The position numbers were made by a program, and so were the translations under genes. Below, piece after piece: positions 25,579-33,720 of a stretch of 53,510 nt of DNA (its first letter is position 1; each line of letters begins with the position of its first letter). The stretch comes from Streptomyces triticisoli (GTDB lineage: Bacteria; Actinomycetota; Actinomycetes; Streptomycetales; Streptomycetaceae): assembly GCF_003270085.1 (NCBI RefSeq), contig NZ_QFDQ01000069.1, positions 1 to 53,510 on the forward strand, read 5' to 3'. The notes below the pieces were generated by a model that searched no databases, was not told the origin of the DNA, and saw only the letters and a list, made by a program, of their open reading frames with translations.

Positions 25579-26664
25579 GTGGGCAAGGGTGGGGAGTCCA
25601 TACCGGACGAGGAGTGGGAGCGCTTCCTTCGTGAAGCCGGGGCGGGGACCAAGGACGCGCCCGAGGAGCCGTCGGCGCGGGCCCGGATGGTGGCGCGGCG
25701 GCTGCGGGAGGAGACCGGCCGGCCGGAGCCGTGGCGGGGTCACCAACCGGCCCGGCGGCAAGGTGGTAAGGGCTGGTACGCGGTCGGTCTGCTGGTTGCG
25801 GTCGCCTTGCTGGTCGTGGCGCTGGATCCCGGGCGGGTGGCTGGATGGTTCGGAGGCGGAGGCGGCGAGAGTGTGCCGCTCGCCGTGGAGTCGGAACGTC
25901 CGGATCAACCGCCGCCGACGGAAGCGGCAGTCCAACGTCCGACCGCGGAGCAGCCGTTCAGGGGGTCGCCCGCGGCGCAGTGGGGTGACGGGACGGCTGG
26001 GATCGGCCTGCCCGAGGCACGGGCGACCGGCTGGATGAGCAAGGGTCAGGTCGCGCAGGCGCTCGAGAAGACCCGGGACTTCCTCGCCGCGTCCAGTCTG
26101 GATCCTGGTGTGCTGCGCGGGGAGCGGCCGAGGAAGGCGATCGCGTTGATCAATCCTCATCAGCAGGATGTCCAGGACTACCTGGCGACCGCGTTCCGTG
26201 CGCCCAACCGGGAGAACGATCCTCTGCTGCTGTTCAGCCGGTTCGAGAAGACGAAGGTCCGGCTTGTCGGGGATGTGGTCAAGACACGAGGGCGGATCAC
26301 GTACCGAGAAGGCAGGCGCGGTGCGGTCGAGGTGACCACCGATGTCACGTACGTGTATCCGGTCGTACGCGCTGCAGCGGGAAGCGACGAAGTCGCGCGC
26401 CGCGAGGTCGTGATGAGTTGGGACGATCCGGCGAAGGTCGTCGTCGAGCCGGGTACGTTCTCCCTCGTCTCCTACAAGGTGGACACCACCAACGGCGGCT
26501 GCGACACCTTCACCGGCTACCTCACCCCCGAGTTCAGCGCAGAGCGCGCGGCCTCGCGCCCGGGAGACGGTCCCGAGGTCGACCCGTACGACCGGAGCAC
26601 GTCGATGGAAACACGCATGCGGGAGGCCGGCGATGCGGGGTGCGGGACTGCCACACGGTCGTGA
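25579..26664 (+). CDS. Conserved actinobacterial single-pass membrane protein, function unknown
   Basis: A 361-residue protein from GTG 25579 (MGKGGESIPDEEWERFLREA). An acidic/basic cytoplasmic N-terminus (about 1-62) is followed by one membrane segment (WYAVGLLVAVALLVVALDPG, about 66-85), a Pro-rich linker and an extracytoplasmic alpha-beta domain: KGQVAQALEKTRDFLAASSL, RKAIALINPHQQDVQDYL, FEKTKVRLVGDVVKTRGRIT, VTTDVTYVYPVVR and a C-terminal pair of Cys. I recognise the overall type as common in Streptomyces, usually annotated hypothetical, but know no function. It lies between the two tRNA-Arg-like attachment copies, so it may be cargo of a lost element. Confidence 0.8.
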   Translation: MGKGGESIPDEEWERFLREAGAGTKDAPEEPSARARMVARRLREETGRPEPWRGHQPARRQGGKGWYAVGLLVAVALLVVALDPGRVAGWFGGGGGESVPLAVESERPDQPPPTEAAVQRPTAEQPFRGSPAAQWGDGTAGIGLPEARATGWMSKGQVAQALEKTRDFLAASSLDPGVLRGERPRKAIALINPHQQDVQDYLATAFRAPNRENDPLLLFSRFEKTKVRLVGDVVKTRGRITYREGRRGAVEVTTDVTYVYPVVRAAAGSDEVARREVVMSWDDPAKVVVEPGTFSLVSYKVDTTNGGCDTFTGYLTPEFSAERAASRPGDGPEVDPYDRSTSMETRMREAGDAGCGTATRS

Positions 26665-26965
26665 GCGGCAGTTGCGGGGAATCAGAACCGCATGGTCGGA
26701 AACCTCAAGCGTCACGGTTCGGTGAGCGTCTGACCGGGTGACAACGCCCATGCACACCAGCGAACAAGGGCGGAGCCTGTGGATCATCGCACCAGGTAGG
26801 AGTCATACCGGCCCCTGGTCGACCGCCCACGCAAGTTGCTTCGGGACGAAGGGGTCGGTCATCCGTGTCTTCTGGACCAACGTCACGGTTGAGCCAGAAC
26901 CCGAGAAGCGGCAGCACTCCGCCGCCGGCCACATTGGCGCCGGCGCGCGGTTCCAGGCAGGAGAA

Positions 26966-27517
26966 ATGCATTGCCATGCAATCGCGTCGGTCGGCATGCT
27001 CACAGCCGTGATTACTGCACACGAATCCACCGATGCCACCATCGTCATTCCCGTCAGCGTGCGTGACCTGCTGCCCCGAGACCTGCCCGCCTGCACCTGG
27101 TCGGGCTCGGCCACTCACCTGCGCCAGGTAGAGCGAGCGCTGGCGCGTGCCACGGCCGGCGAGGTGGACTACCTGGCTGTGTGCACTCCTGTGGATCTGC
27201 CGGTGGCGATCGGTGGCATCGACTATCAGGTTTCCGAGGGAGCCGGAACCTTGTGGCAGCTCGCCGTGTCCCCGGCACTGCAGTCCTGCGGTCTGGGAAC
27301 GCTGCTGATCCGAGCCGCCGAGCAGAGAATCAGGAACCGCGGCCTGCGCAGGGCCGAACTCGCCGTGGAGGAGAACAACCCTCGGGCTCGCGCCCTGTAT
27401 GAGCGCCTGGGCTATGCCGCGTACGGCTGCAGGCCCGATGCCTGGGACGAGGAAGGACCCGACGGGTCGATCCATCGCCACGAGACGGTGTGCGTTCTCT
27501 TGCGAAAGAATCTTTGA
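26966..27517 (+). CDS. GNAT family N-acetyltransferase
   Basis: A 183-residue protein from ATG 26966 (CAGGAGAA directly upstream); ATG 26996 is the alternative. The GNAT core is clear: AIGGIDYQVSEGAGTLWQLA (beta4), the acetyl-CoA pyrophosphate loop LQSCGLGTLLIRAAEQRI with Q/R-x-x-G-x-G/A form, then LAVEENNPRARALYERLGY (motif B). The C-terminal HRHETVCVLLRKNL completes the fold. The substrate is unknown. It ends 137 bp before the second attachment-like repeat and, with the 361-residue membrane protein, makes up the intact content of the bracketed segment. Confidence 0.88.
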   Translation: MHCHAIASVGMLTAVITAHESTDATIVIPVSVRDLLPRDLPACTWSGSATHLRQVERALARATAGEVDYLAVCTPVDLPVAIGGIDYQVSEGAGTLWQLAVSPALQSCGLGTLLIRAAEQRIRNRGLRRAELAVEENNPRARALYERLGYAAYGCRPDAWDEEGPDGSIHRHETVCVLLRKNL

Positions 27518-27654
27518 GTCACCGCTCGACGGCGGATGCCCGAGGGTCAGCCAAGCGGTCAGCTGCCCTCCTTCGGGCGCTGTTCACTACCTGAGCCCCG
27601 GTGCGGGTGCTGCCGGAACTCGTGAATGTTCGATTTGCGCCTCACCGTGGCTTG

Positions 27655-27690
27655 CCTCAAGCGGGTGTCGCGGGTTCGAATCCTGCCGGG
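27655..27690 (+). other. tRNA-Arg(CCU)-like 3' half: attachment-site core, copy 2
   Basis: 35 of 36 bases equal 25279-25314 (one A/G change in the T-stem). The sequence beyond CCGGG differs (ACACCGGGC), so the acceptor stem is not kept. It lies in the same orientation 2376 bp from copy 1. Confidence 0.75.
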
Positions 27691-27880
27691 ACACCGGGCA
27701 AAAGGACCCGGACCGATCTTGATCTTGCTCCGGGGCCTTCGACATCCAGGTTTGACATCAACGGGAGCGGTCACTGACGACCGGGGCGCCCCCGCAGCAG
27801 GCGGCCCATGTGGCTCATCGCCTCGCGCTGGGTGTCCTGCACGACGTGGTGCAGACGTCCATGGTGATGCTGATCCGGGA

Positions 27881-28022
27881 GTGTACGCCGACGACGCCGT
27901 CCTGGCCGCTGTGGCCGGGCGGGAAGCCGCACAGGGAGCCCAGGCAACCGTCTTCACCTCCGACACCGACGACATGAACCAACTTCCTCGCGGGCCACCC
28001 CGTGCGAGTCGAGAAGGCCTGA
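27881..28022 (+). pseudogene. C-terminal fragment of a PIN-domain (VapC-like) protein
   Basis: VYADDAVLAAVAGREAAQGA followed by ATVFTSDTDDMNQ is the last third of a PIN domain (D-A-x-x-A and TSD-x-x-D motifs). A one-base shift then moves the ending into the frame LAGHPVRVEKA with a stop at 28020-28022. The N-terminal catalytic Asp region is missing. Confidence 0.55.
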
Positions 28023-28071
28023 CGAGACGCCCACACCCCACTCCGGCCGCTCACCGGCTCCCCGACCGTGA

Positions 28072-28112
28072 GAAGGGCCGGCTCAGGAGGAGGCCTCCCG
28101 GGTCGGCCCTTC
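28072..28112. terminator. Hairpin, probable terminator
   Basis: GAAGGGCCG (28072-28080) pairs with CGGCCCTTC (28104-28112), with an inner GGAGG/CCTCC pairing. A related imperfect hairpin occurs at about 25328-25368. Confidence 0.65.
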
Positions 28113-28293
28113 GGCGTTCCGGGCGCCGTGCCGCACTCGTGCGGCCACACTCGTGCGGCTACGCCCGCTCGGCTGGTGACGCGCAGGAAGTCCCGTTGGA
28201 TGGCGGCTGATGACAGCGGATGACGGTGGATGACGGCACGGGTCATGCCGGGAGCAGGGCAAGGGTGAGCAGGAGACGCTACGTTGCCAGGGG

Positions 28294-28452
28294 GTGCCCG
28301 GTGGCTACCGGATCTGGGACGACCGAGGACGTGGATGGTGGGGTGACCTCTACGAGTTGTGCCCCGACGATCTCCTGGTCGAGCTCAACGGCCAGGCGGA
28401 CCAAGCCCGGATCGCCGCGATGCTGAAGTACCGCAGGACGCAGAAGCGGTAG
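28294..28452 (+). CDS. Small conserved hypothetical protein (52 aa)
   Basis: GTG 28294 opens MPGGYRIWDDRGRGWWGDLY followed by ELCPDDLLVELNGQADQARI and a basic end MLKYRRTQKR. The Trp-rich start and helical second half give it real protein character. It lacks a close ribosome site (GGAG lies 19 nt upstream), so the true start may be lost and this may be a 3' remnant. Family not recognised. Confidence 0.5.
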   Translation: MPGGYRIWDDRGRGWWGDLYELCPDDLLVELNGQADQARIAAMLKYRRTQKR

Positions 28453-28530
28453 GTGCCGCGGAGACGCTGGGCGTCGAAAGCCGCTCCCGCCTCCGGCGGC
28501 AACCGCACGGTGGTGTCCGGCAGGTCCGGG

Positions 28531-29409
28531 TCACTCCTTGCCGCGGACCACGGTGACGGGGCAGTGCGCGTGGTGCAGCAGGGCCTGGCTGACGGAGCCG
28601 AGCAGCAGACCCGTGAAGCCGCCGCGGCCGCGGGCACCGGTCACCAGCAGCTGTGCCTCCCGGCTGGCCTCGATCAGGGCCGGGCGGATCCGGGAACGCA
28701 CCAGGCGCCGCTCCACGGTGACTCCGGGATAGCGCGCCTGCCAGGGGTCCACCGTCTCGTCCAGGAGCCGCTGCTCCTCCTCCCGGAGCCGCTCGACGTC
28801 GGCCACCACGTTCAGAGCATCACCGGGACCCTCGTAGGCGTGCTCGCTCCAGGTGTTCCACACGTGGAGCGCCACCAGGTCCGCGCCGCGCAGCGACGCC
28901 TCGGCGAAGGCGAACTCGACGGCTGCCTCGCCCGCCGGTGAGCCGTCCACCGTGAGCAGGACGGGCCCGGCCGGATCCGGCCTGCCGCGCACCACCAGCA
29001 CCGGGCAGTGGCCGTGGGCGGCCAGGTGCACGGCGGTGGAACCGAGCAGCAGGCTGCCGAACGCACCCAGGCCACGGCTGCCGACCACGACCAGCGAGGC
29101 GGTGCGCGACTCGATCTCCAGCACCATCAGCGGCTCGCCGACGGTGACCTCACGCGTGATCTCCACGCCCGGTGCGACACCACGCGCCCGTTGCTCGGCC
29201 TCGGCCAGTGTGCCGTCCAGCAGTTCGCGCACCCCCGCCGTGTTCGGGTTCCACGGGGGCACACCGGGCGGGACGTGCAGCGACGGCCACCCAAAGGCGT
29301 GCACCAGCCGCAGTCCGACCCCGCGCAGCGCGGCCTCGCGCGCCGCGGCCTCCACCGCCTCCAGACTCGAAGGCGAGCCGTCCACTCCGACGACCACCGG
29401 GTTTGCCAT
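28531..29409 (-). CDS. Universal stress protein with two UspA domains
   Basis: A 292-residue tandem UspA protein; ATG 29409 (MANPVVVGVDGSPSSLEAVE) has GAAGGG upstream. Each domain has the DGS start (VVVGVDGS; VLLTVDGSPAGEAAVEF) and the ATP-binding G-2x-G-9x-G(S/T) motif: VGSRGLGAFGSLLLGSTAVH in the first and TGARGRGGFTGLLLGSVSQA in the second, both followed by HCPV(L/T)VVRG. It is therefore probably an ATP-binding stress protein, commonly linked to hypoxia or dormancy in actinobacteria. It is transcribed alone; upstream lies a 12-bp tandem repeat array. Confidence 0.93.
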   Translation of the reverse strand: MANPVVVGVDGSPSSLEAVEAAAREAALRGVGLRLVHAFGWPSLHVPPGVPPWNPNTAGVRELLDGTLAEAEQRARGVAPGVEITREVTVGEPLMVLEIESRTASLVVVGSRGLGAFGSLLLGSTAVHLAAHGHCPVLVVRGRPDPAGPVLLTVDGSPAGEAAVEFAFAEASLRGADLVALHVWNTWSEHAYEGPGDALNVVADVERLREEEQRLLDETVDPWQARYPGVTVERRLVRSRIRPALIEASREAQLLVTGARGRGGFTGLLLGSVSQALLHHAHCPVTVVRGKE

Positions 29410-29550
29410 GAGACACCCTTCTTCCTGCCTGCCGCGGATCGAGTCCGGCCGAGGGCGGCCAGGCCGTGGACCACAGCAGATCCTGGACCACAGCAGAACC
29501 GTAGCGGCCCTGCGCGGCCGGCCGGCCACCGGCTCGCTTCGAGACGGACG

Positions 29551-29610
29551 GCGGACCGTATGGCGGACCGTGTGGCGGACCGTGTGGCGGACCGTGTGGC
29601 GGACCGTATG
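29551..29610. repeat. Five tandem copies of a 12-bp unit
   Basis: GCGGACCGT(A/G)TG repeated exactly five times; units 1 and 5 carry A, units 2-4 carry G. It lies in the 345-bp gap between the divergent universal stress protein and DUF2975 genes. Confidence 0.95.
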
Positions 29611-29690
29611 GGGTGTTGGATGCCGCACTCGTCCACGGGACTGTCAGCAGCCTCCGGCACTCAGGAACGAACCCCCGACTTTGACGGCAC

Positions 29691-29727
29691 GCTTATCGTT
29701 TGTCGATACTATCGACAAACGATAAGC
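29691..29727. promoter_or_regulatory. 37-bp perfect palindrome, operator of the DUF2975/Xre operon
   Basis: The 18-bp arm GCTTATCGTTTGTCGATA at 29691-29708 is followed by one base and its exact complement at 29710-29727, ending 27 bp before the DUF2975 start codon. The AT-rich centre stands out from the GC-rich surroundings. It most likely contains both the promoter core and binding sites of the small HTH protein encoded downstream (inference). It could also form a cruciform or hairpin. Confidence 0.8.
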
Positions 29728-29754
29728 ACGCTGCGAGCGGCAAGGGGAGCAACC

Positions 29755-30375
29755 ATGGGTACGAAGTCCTGGTGGAGCCGGACCGACAGTCGGCTGCTGG
29801 AGGCCGTTCTGGGCCTGGCCGCCGCGCTGGTCGGCGTCTTCGGGATGCTGCTCCCGGCCCTCGGGGCGGCCGGCCTCGCCGGCCCGGTGCACACCCGCGA
29901 GGTCGAGGTCGGGACCCCGACCCGGGTGCCGGACACCATGACCGACACGGTGGCGGGCCACGGCATGACTCTCGCCGGTACTCACCAGGCCGACCTCGTC
30001 TTCGCCGACCCCGACCTGCACCAGCGCCTGTTGCTCGCCCTGCCGGAGTTCGTCGACAGCCTGCTGCTGTTCCTCGTCCTGGTCCTCCTCCTGCAGATGG
30101 CCAGGACTCTGCGCGGCGGCGACGTCTTCGTACCGGAGAACGCCCGACGCCTGAGCGTCATAGGACTCACGGTGCTGGTGCAGGCCGTCCTCTCCCCGGT
30201 GCTGCTGTCGAGCACCACGCAGGCGCTGGTGGGCGGCACCCCCCTCGCCGACCGGATCCCCGTCTCCGCCACCTTCTCCGGCGAGTACCTCCTGCTCGCA
30301 CTCCTCGTCCTGGCCCTGGGCGAGGTCTTCCGGCGCGGTACGAAGCTGCGCGCCGACACCGAGGGGCTGGTCTGA
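29755..30375 (+). CDS. DUF2975 family four-TM membrane protein
   Basis: A 206-residue integral membrane protein from ATG 29755 (AAGGGGAGC upstream). Four hydrophobic segments are visible: LLEAVLGLAAALVGVFGMLL (about 13-40), LVDSLLLFLVLVLLLQMART region (about 98-117), LSVIGLTVLVQAVLSPVLLS (about 133-152) and SGEYLLLALLVLALGEVFRR (about 175-194). GDVFVPENARRL between segments 2 and 3 is the DUF2975 signature (xGxxF-x-x-x-NxxRL). It is coupled by a TGATG overlap to a small HTH gene, the standard DUF2975-Xre pair. Its activity is unknown; the pair is usually autoregulated. Confidence 0.9.
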   Translation: MGTKSWWSRTDSRLLEAVLGLAAALVGVFGMLLPALGAAGLAGPVHTREVEVGTPTRVPDTMTDTVAGHGMTLAGTHQADLVFADPDLHQRLLLALPEFVDSLLLFLVLVLLLQMARTLRGGDVFVPENARRLSVIGLTVLVQAVLSPVLLSSTTQALVGGTPLADRIPVSATFSGEYLLLALLVLALGEVFRRGTKLRADTEGLV

Positions 30376-30599
30376 TGCCGCCGGAGGAGGAACACCGGGT
30401 TCAGGTCCACCTGGACCGACTGCTGGCCGACCGCGGCATGACCCTGTCCGAACTGGCGGCCGGGGTCGGGGTGACGGTCGTCAACCTCTCCGTCCTGAAG
30501 AACGGCCGGGCGAGGGCGATCCGCTTCTCCACCCTCACCGCGATCTGCCGCGAACTGAACTGCCAACCCGGCGACCTGCTCAGCGTCCGCGAGGACTGA
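30375..30599 (+). CDS. Small Xre/Cro-family HTH regulator (DUF2975 partner)
   Basis: A 74-residue DNA-binding protein. Helix-turn-helix: LDRLLADRGMTLSELAAGVG, VTVVNLSVLKNGRARAIRFS, then LTAICRELNCQPGDLLSVRED, which is the YozG/HTH_26 form found with DUF2975 genes. Its ATG overlaps the DUF2975 stop by one base (TGATG), giving translational coupling. It probably binds the palindrome at 29691-29727 and represses its own operon. Confidence 0.9.
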   Translation: MPPEEEHRVQVHLDRLLADRGMTLSELAAGVGVTVVNLSVLKNGRARAIRFSTLTAICRELNCQPGDLLSVRED

Positions 30600-30775
30600 C
30601 CTCGGCCGGCCGACGGCCCTAGTCGGCATCGGACTTCAACACCGGCAGCAACCGGCCGCCCGCCCTCACCCGCCCCCTGGTCTTCGTCGTCTCCCCGGCC
30701 GTGCCGTGCGTCACCGTCTCCCGCCGGTGCGGGCCCTACGCCCGTATGGCCTGCCAGGGCTCCCTGCGACAGCTG

Positions 30776-31717
30776 TCACCCGGTGGTCGCCAACCGCTCA
30801 CGCCACCAGTCCACGGTCGCCTTGACCTGCTCGTCCAGGGACGTGGCCCGTACCGCGAACTCGGCCTCGTAAGCGCTGGAGTCGACGACAAAGGGACGGT
30901 CGAACTGATAGCGGACTTCCTTCAGTTCGCGGATCAGCGGGGAGAAGACCGACGCGGCACCCAGTACGGCGGTCGGCAGCCTGTGCACCGCCACCGGCTC
31001 CGTTCCCGCCTCGGCGGCAAGGCGGTCCACCATCTCCCGGGTGGACAGCGCGGGCGCCGTCGGGACGTGCCAGGGCCGTCCCCAGGCCCGCTCCTCGCCC
31101 GCGACCTCGACCAGAGCCCTGGCCACATCGGGGACATAGCTCCAACTGTGCGGGGTGTCCGGATCCCCGAGCGTGGAGACCGGCTTGCCGCGCAGCAGCC
31201 GTGGCACCACCCGCGCGGCCAGGTGCCCGCCGTCGGTCACTCCGGGCCCGAAGAAGTCCGAGGCCCGTACCTCGACCGCCTTGATACGACCCTGCTCGTG
31301 CAGTTTCCGCGCCTGCTCCCAGACGGCGGCGCGCACCCGCCCCTTGGGACCGGTCGCCGCGAGCGGCAGTTGCTCGGTCATGGGGCCGTCCACCGGACCG
31401 TAGCCGTAGAGGCTGCCCAGTATCACCAGGACGGCCCCGGTAACCTCGGCCGCCGCGCAGACCGACGAGGCCAGCGGCGGCCATTCACTTGCCCAGCGGT
31501 GGTAGGGCGGTGCGGCACAGCTGTGGATCGCGGTCGCGCCCCGCACGGCGTCGATCAGCCGCCTGTTGTCCCTCGCGTCCAGTGCGACGTGCTCGATCCC
31601 GGGCTCCGGGCTTCGGCCCGACTTGGTGACGACCCGCACCGAACGACCCTGTTCGGCCAGCTGTCGAGCAGTGGCCGCCCCGGCGGGTCCGAAACCTAAA
31701 ACGACATGAAGGCTCAC
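30776..31717 (-). CDS. NAD-dependent epimerase/dehydratase family protein (extended SDR-like)
   Basis: A 313-residue Rossmann-fold protein. GTG 31717 (VSLHVVLGFGPAGAATARQL) puts the dinucleotide motif GFGPAG at residues 9-14 as the family requires. LGSLYGYGPVDGP carries the Tyr of the active-site region, EQARKLHEQG stands at the usual helix position, and SDFFGPGVTDGGH and PHSWSYVPDVARAL are typical of atypical/extended SDRs. There is no ribosome site; TACTGT about 7 nt before the GTG could be a -10 for a leaderless transcript. The substrate is unknown; the gene stands alone. Confidence 0.88.
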   Translation of the reverse strand: MSLHVVLGFGPAGAATARQLAEQGRSVRVVTKSGRSPEPGIEHVALDARDNRRLIDAVRGATAIHSCAAPPYHRWASEWPPLASSVCAAAEVTGAVLVILGSLYGYGPVDGPMTEQLPLAATGPKGRVRAAVWEQARKLHEQGRIKAVEVRASDFFGPGVTDGGHLAARVVPRLLRGKPVSTLGDPDTPHSWSYVPDVARALVEVAGEERAWGRPWHVPTAPALSTREMVDRLAAEAGTEPVAVHRLPTAVLGAASVFSPLIRELKEVRYQFDRPFVVDSSAYEAEFAVRATSLDEQVKATVDWWRERLATTG

Positions 31718-31876
31718 GTTCGCACAGTAGCGCGAGCGTGCGTTGGTGGTGCGTCGAATACGTGTCACCGGGTGGCGCATACCTACGAGTTCGGCCGGCT
31801 TCAGCGGTTCACAGCGCTTCGCAGCGGTTTCCCTCCGGGGCCATGATCAGCCGTGATCAGCCGCGCTCAACCGTGA

Positions 31877-31990
31877 TCACTCGCCCTCCTCCCGCCGGCG
31901 CCGCTCCCAGGCCACGGCCTCGGGCCCGGCGAACGGCGCCGGCTCTCCCCGCCGCTCGGGCGGTTTCCGCATGCTCGGCACCCGGGCCAT
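31877..31990 (-). CDS. Very small hypothetical protein (37 aa)
   Basis: ATG 31990 opens MARVPSMRKPPERRGEPAPF and ends AVAWERRRREEGE, with GGGGAGGGGG 8-14 nt upstream, one of the stronger ribosome sites in the area. Highly charged, no membrane segment or signal. Family unknown; supported by composition and ribosome site only. Confidence 0.4.
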   Translation of the reverse strand: MARVPSMRKPPERRGEPAPFAGPEAVAWERRRREEGE

Positions 31991-32376
31991 GGGGTTGTAC
32001 CCCCTCCCCGGGCGGCCCGGCCCGGTCGCCCACCTCGTGTTCTCCCCACCCCGGCATCACATCCCGTCCCGTGGCGGCAAACTCTGGCCGTGGCTCCGGC
32101 GGAGGGGCGCTCGGGGTGTCCGCCGCAGTGGAATCAGCGGAGCAGGTCCGATGGGTGACGGCCCGATCATGTGCGGGTGGATCAGCGCGGCGCGGGAACT
32201 GCCGTGCAACGTGCGGGGCACCAGCTCCCGCGCTCCCTCCCATCCCAACTCTGCGATCAGCGGAAAGCGGGCTTGGCATCCAACGGGTGAATCCGGCCGC
32301 TCGGTGAGTGGCGGCCCGAGCGACAGCGGGAAGCTCATTGTGCGTACCGGACGATCGACGGGCAGGGAGCGCCCCT
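31991..32376. other. Intergenic region with no recognised gene
   Basis: I see no protein-like frame, RNA gene or clear repeat. It should contain the promoter of the GYD-domain gene. Confidence 0.4.
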
Positions 32377-32697
32377 ATGCCGAAGTTCCTCATCCAGGCC
32401 ACCTACACGCCCGAGGGCACCAAGGGCCTGCTCGAAGAAGGCGCGAGTGGCCGCCGCGCCGCCGTCGACCAGGTCGTCACCGGTCTCGGCGGGAAGGTCG
32501 AGGCCATGTACTTCGCCTTCGGCGAGGACGACATCGTGCTCATCGTCGACTTCCCCGACCCGGTCTCCATGGCCGCCGTCAGCCTCTCCGTCAAGGCCAG
32601 CGGCGCCCTCCACACCCGGGCCACCCCCCTCCTCACCCTCGACGAGATCGACGAGGCCGCCCGCCGACAGGTCGCCTTCCGCGCGCCCGGCGTGTGA
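32377..32697 (+). CDS. GYD domain-containing protein
   Basis: A 106-residue ferredoxin-like alpha+beta protein from ATG 32377 (GGGAG upstream). MPKFLIQATYTPEGTKGLLE and GGKVEAMYFAFGEDDIVLIV followed by DFPDPVSMAAVSLSV reproduce the GYD/DUF1330-like dimeric alpha-beta barrel pattern. These proteins are small stress-related or monooxygenase-like proteins without an assigned reaction. Stand-alone gene. Confidence 0.88.
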   Translation: MPKFLIQATYTPEGTKGLLEEGASGRRAAVDQVVTGLGGKVEAMYFAFGEDDIVLIVDFPDPVSMAAVSLSVKASGALHTRATPLLTLDEIDEAARRQVAFRAPGV

Positions 32698-32764
32698 ACC
32701 ACAGGGTGGATGAAGCGGTCGGACTCGTGGTCATCCGGCCCGCGTACCACTACTTCCCCGCCGG

Positions 32765-33109
32765 GTGGGGGCGCCGTACGGGCCGGCGCTCTCCGGCCAA
32801 GGTCTCGCTCCCGGCCTCGTCGCTGTCCACGTCCCCGCCGACCGGTGGAGCCACCCGGAACTCAAAGAGCTCGGTCGCCGCCGCGCCGATGACACCTTCG
32901 ACCTCACCGACCTGCGGACCCACCTCGTCGGCGCGGAGCGGATCGACGACCGGGAGTTCACGGTTCACAGGCTCGACGAGCAGGCCATCACCGATCTCCG
33001 CCGCCGGGCCCGGGAATGGGCGGGGTATCGGAGATGCGACTCGCGGAGTCCACGGCGTCCGACAACCAGTGACACGGACTCCTGCGGCCACATGCCGCCA
33101 TTTGCGTGA
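32765..33109 (+). CDS. Hypothetical protein, possibly a gene remnant
   Basis: From about 32815 the frame has strongly coding character with very high GC3: VHVPADRWSHPELKELGRRR, ADDTFDLTDLRTHLVGAERI, FTVHRLDEQAITDLRRRARE. The GTG at 32765 has no ribosome site. The preceding 60 bp look coding in a different frame (VVIRPAYHYFPAGWG, from about 32727), suggesting a frameshift or truncated 5' end. No family recognised. Confidence 0.35.
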   Translation: MGAPYGPALSGQGLAPGLVAVHVPADRWSHPELKELGRRRADDTFDLTDLRTHLVGAERIDDREFTVHRLDEQAITDLRRRAREWAGYRRCDSRSPRRPTTSDTDSCGHMPPFA

Positions 33110-33248
33110 CGTATAACGTTTCTGCAGGTCAGCACGGTCATCTGGTGATCACCTGGGACGGTGAACCAGATCGGCTTCCCACAACTCGCCCTGCCCGGGA
33201 GCGGTTGTCCCCGGTGGTCAGCAAGAGACCATCCAGGAGGGGATCACC

Positions 33249-33713
33249 TTGGTCATTCCGCGGATCGCGCGTCTCATCACCACCATGGGCGCGGCCGGCG
33301 CGCTCGTTTTCACCTCGCCGACGGCCGCCCGTGCCTCGGCGGTTGGCTCGGCCCCCGTGCGGACCTTCGAGTACAGCGTGGGTGGTGTGACGATGAAGGT
33401 CCCTACGGGCTGCATGTTCACGCACATCGTCCGCGGGAGCGGACGGCAGATCACGTACCAGAACGCCGGTGTCGACTGCGCCTTCGTGGGGGCGCTCAGC
33501 AGCGGTTTCTGCAACTGGCGTATCGACTTCACGTACGCCGACACCAGCAACCGCATCTATCGCACCTCACGCGGCAGGACACACGACGAGTGCAAGATCG
33601 ACCCCATGCGGAACAACTCCCCCCAGACGCTGCCTCGTTATGGCAAGGCATGCGCCCATCTCCACGTCAACGGAGTGCGGCGAGTGAGCCAGTGCCATCA
33701 CGTCACGAAGTGA
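33249..33713 (+). CDS. Small secreted cysteine-rich protein, function unknown
   Basis: A 154-residue exported protein translated from TTG 33249, which follows a near-ideal AGGAGGGG. Signal peptide: MVIPRIARLITTMGAAGALV, cleavage near ARA (about residue 29). The mature part is about 125 residues and contains six Cys, suggesting three disulfides, with beta-rich character (GGVTMKVPTGCMFTHIVRGS, CNWRIDFTYADTSNRIYRTS). The 79-residue membrane protein gene starts 7 bp after its stop. Family not recognised. Confidence 0.78.
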   Translation: MVIPRIARLITTMGAAGALVFTSPTAARASAVGSAPVRTFEYSVGGVTMKVPTGCMFTHIVRGSGRQITYQNAGVDCAFVGALSSGFCNWRIDFTYADTSNRIYRTSRGRTHDECKIDPMRNNSPQTLPRYGKACAHLHVNGVRRVSQCHHVTK

Positions 33714-33720
33714 GCCGGTC

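Noticed and set aside
26738..26965. N-terminal extension of the GNAT protein
   Set aside because: The stretch lacks domain character and has weaker start context than ATG 26966, which follows CAGGAGAA.
29551..29610. CRISPR-like repeat array
   Set aside because: The 12-bp units are contiguous without spacers and no cas genes are present; it is a simple tandem repeat.
31738..32307. Plus-strand frame of 189 codons
   Set aside because: Pro/Arg/Ser-rich with no recognisable motif, antisense to the small 37-aa frame that has a good ribosome site.
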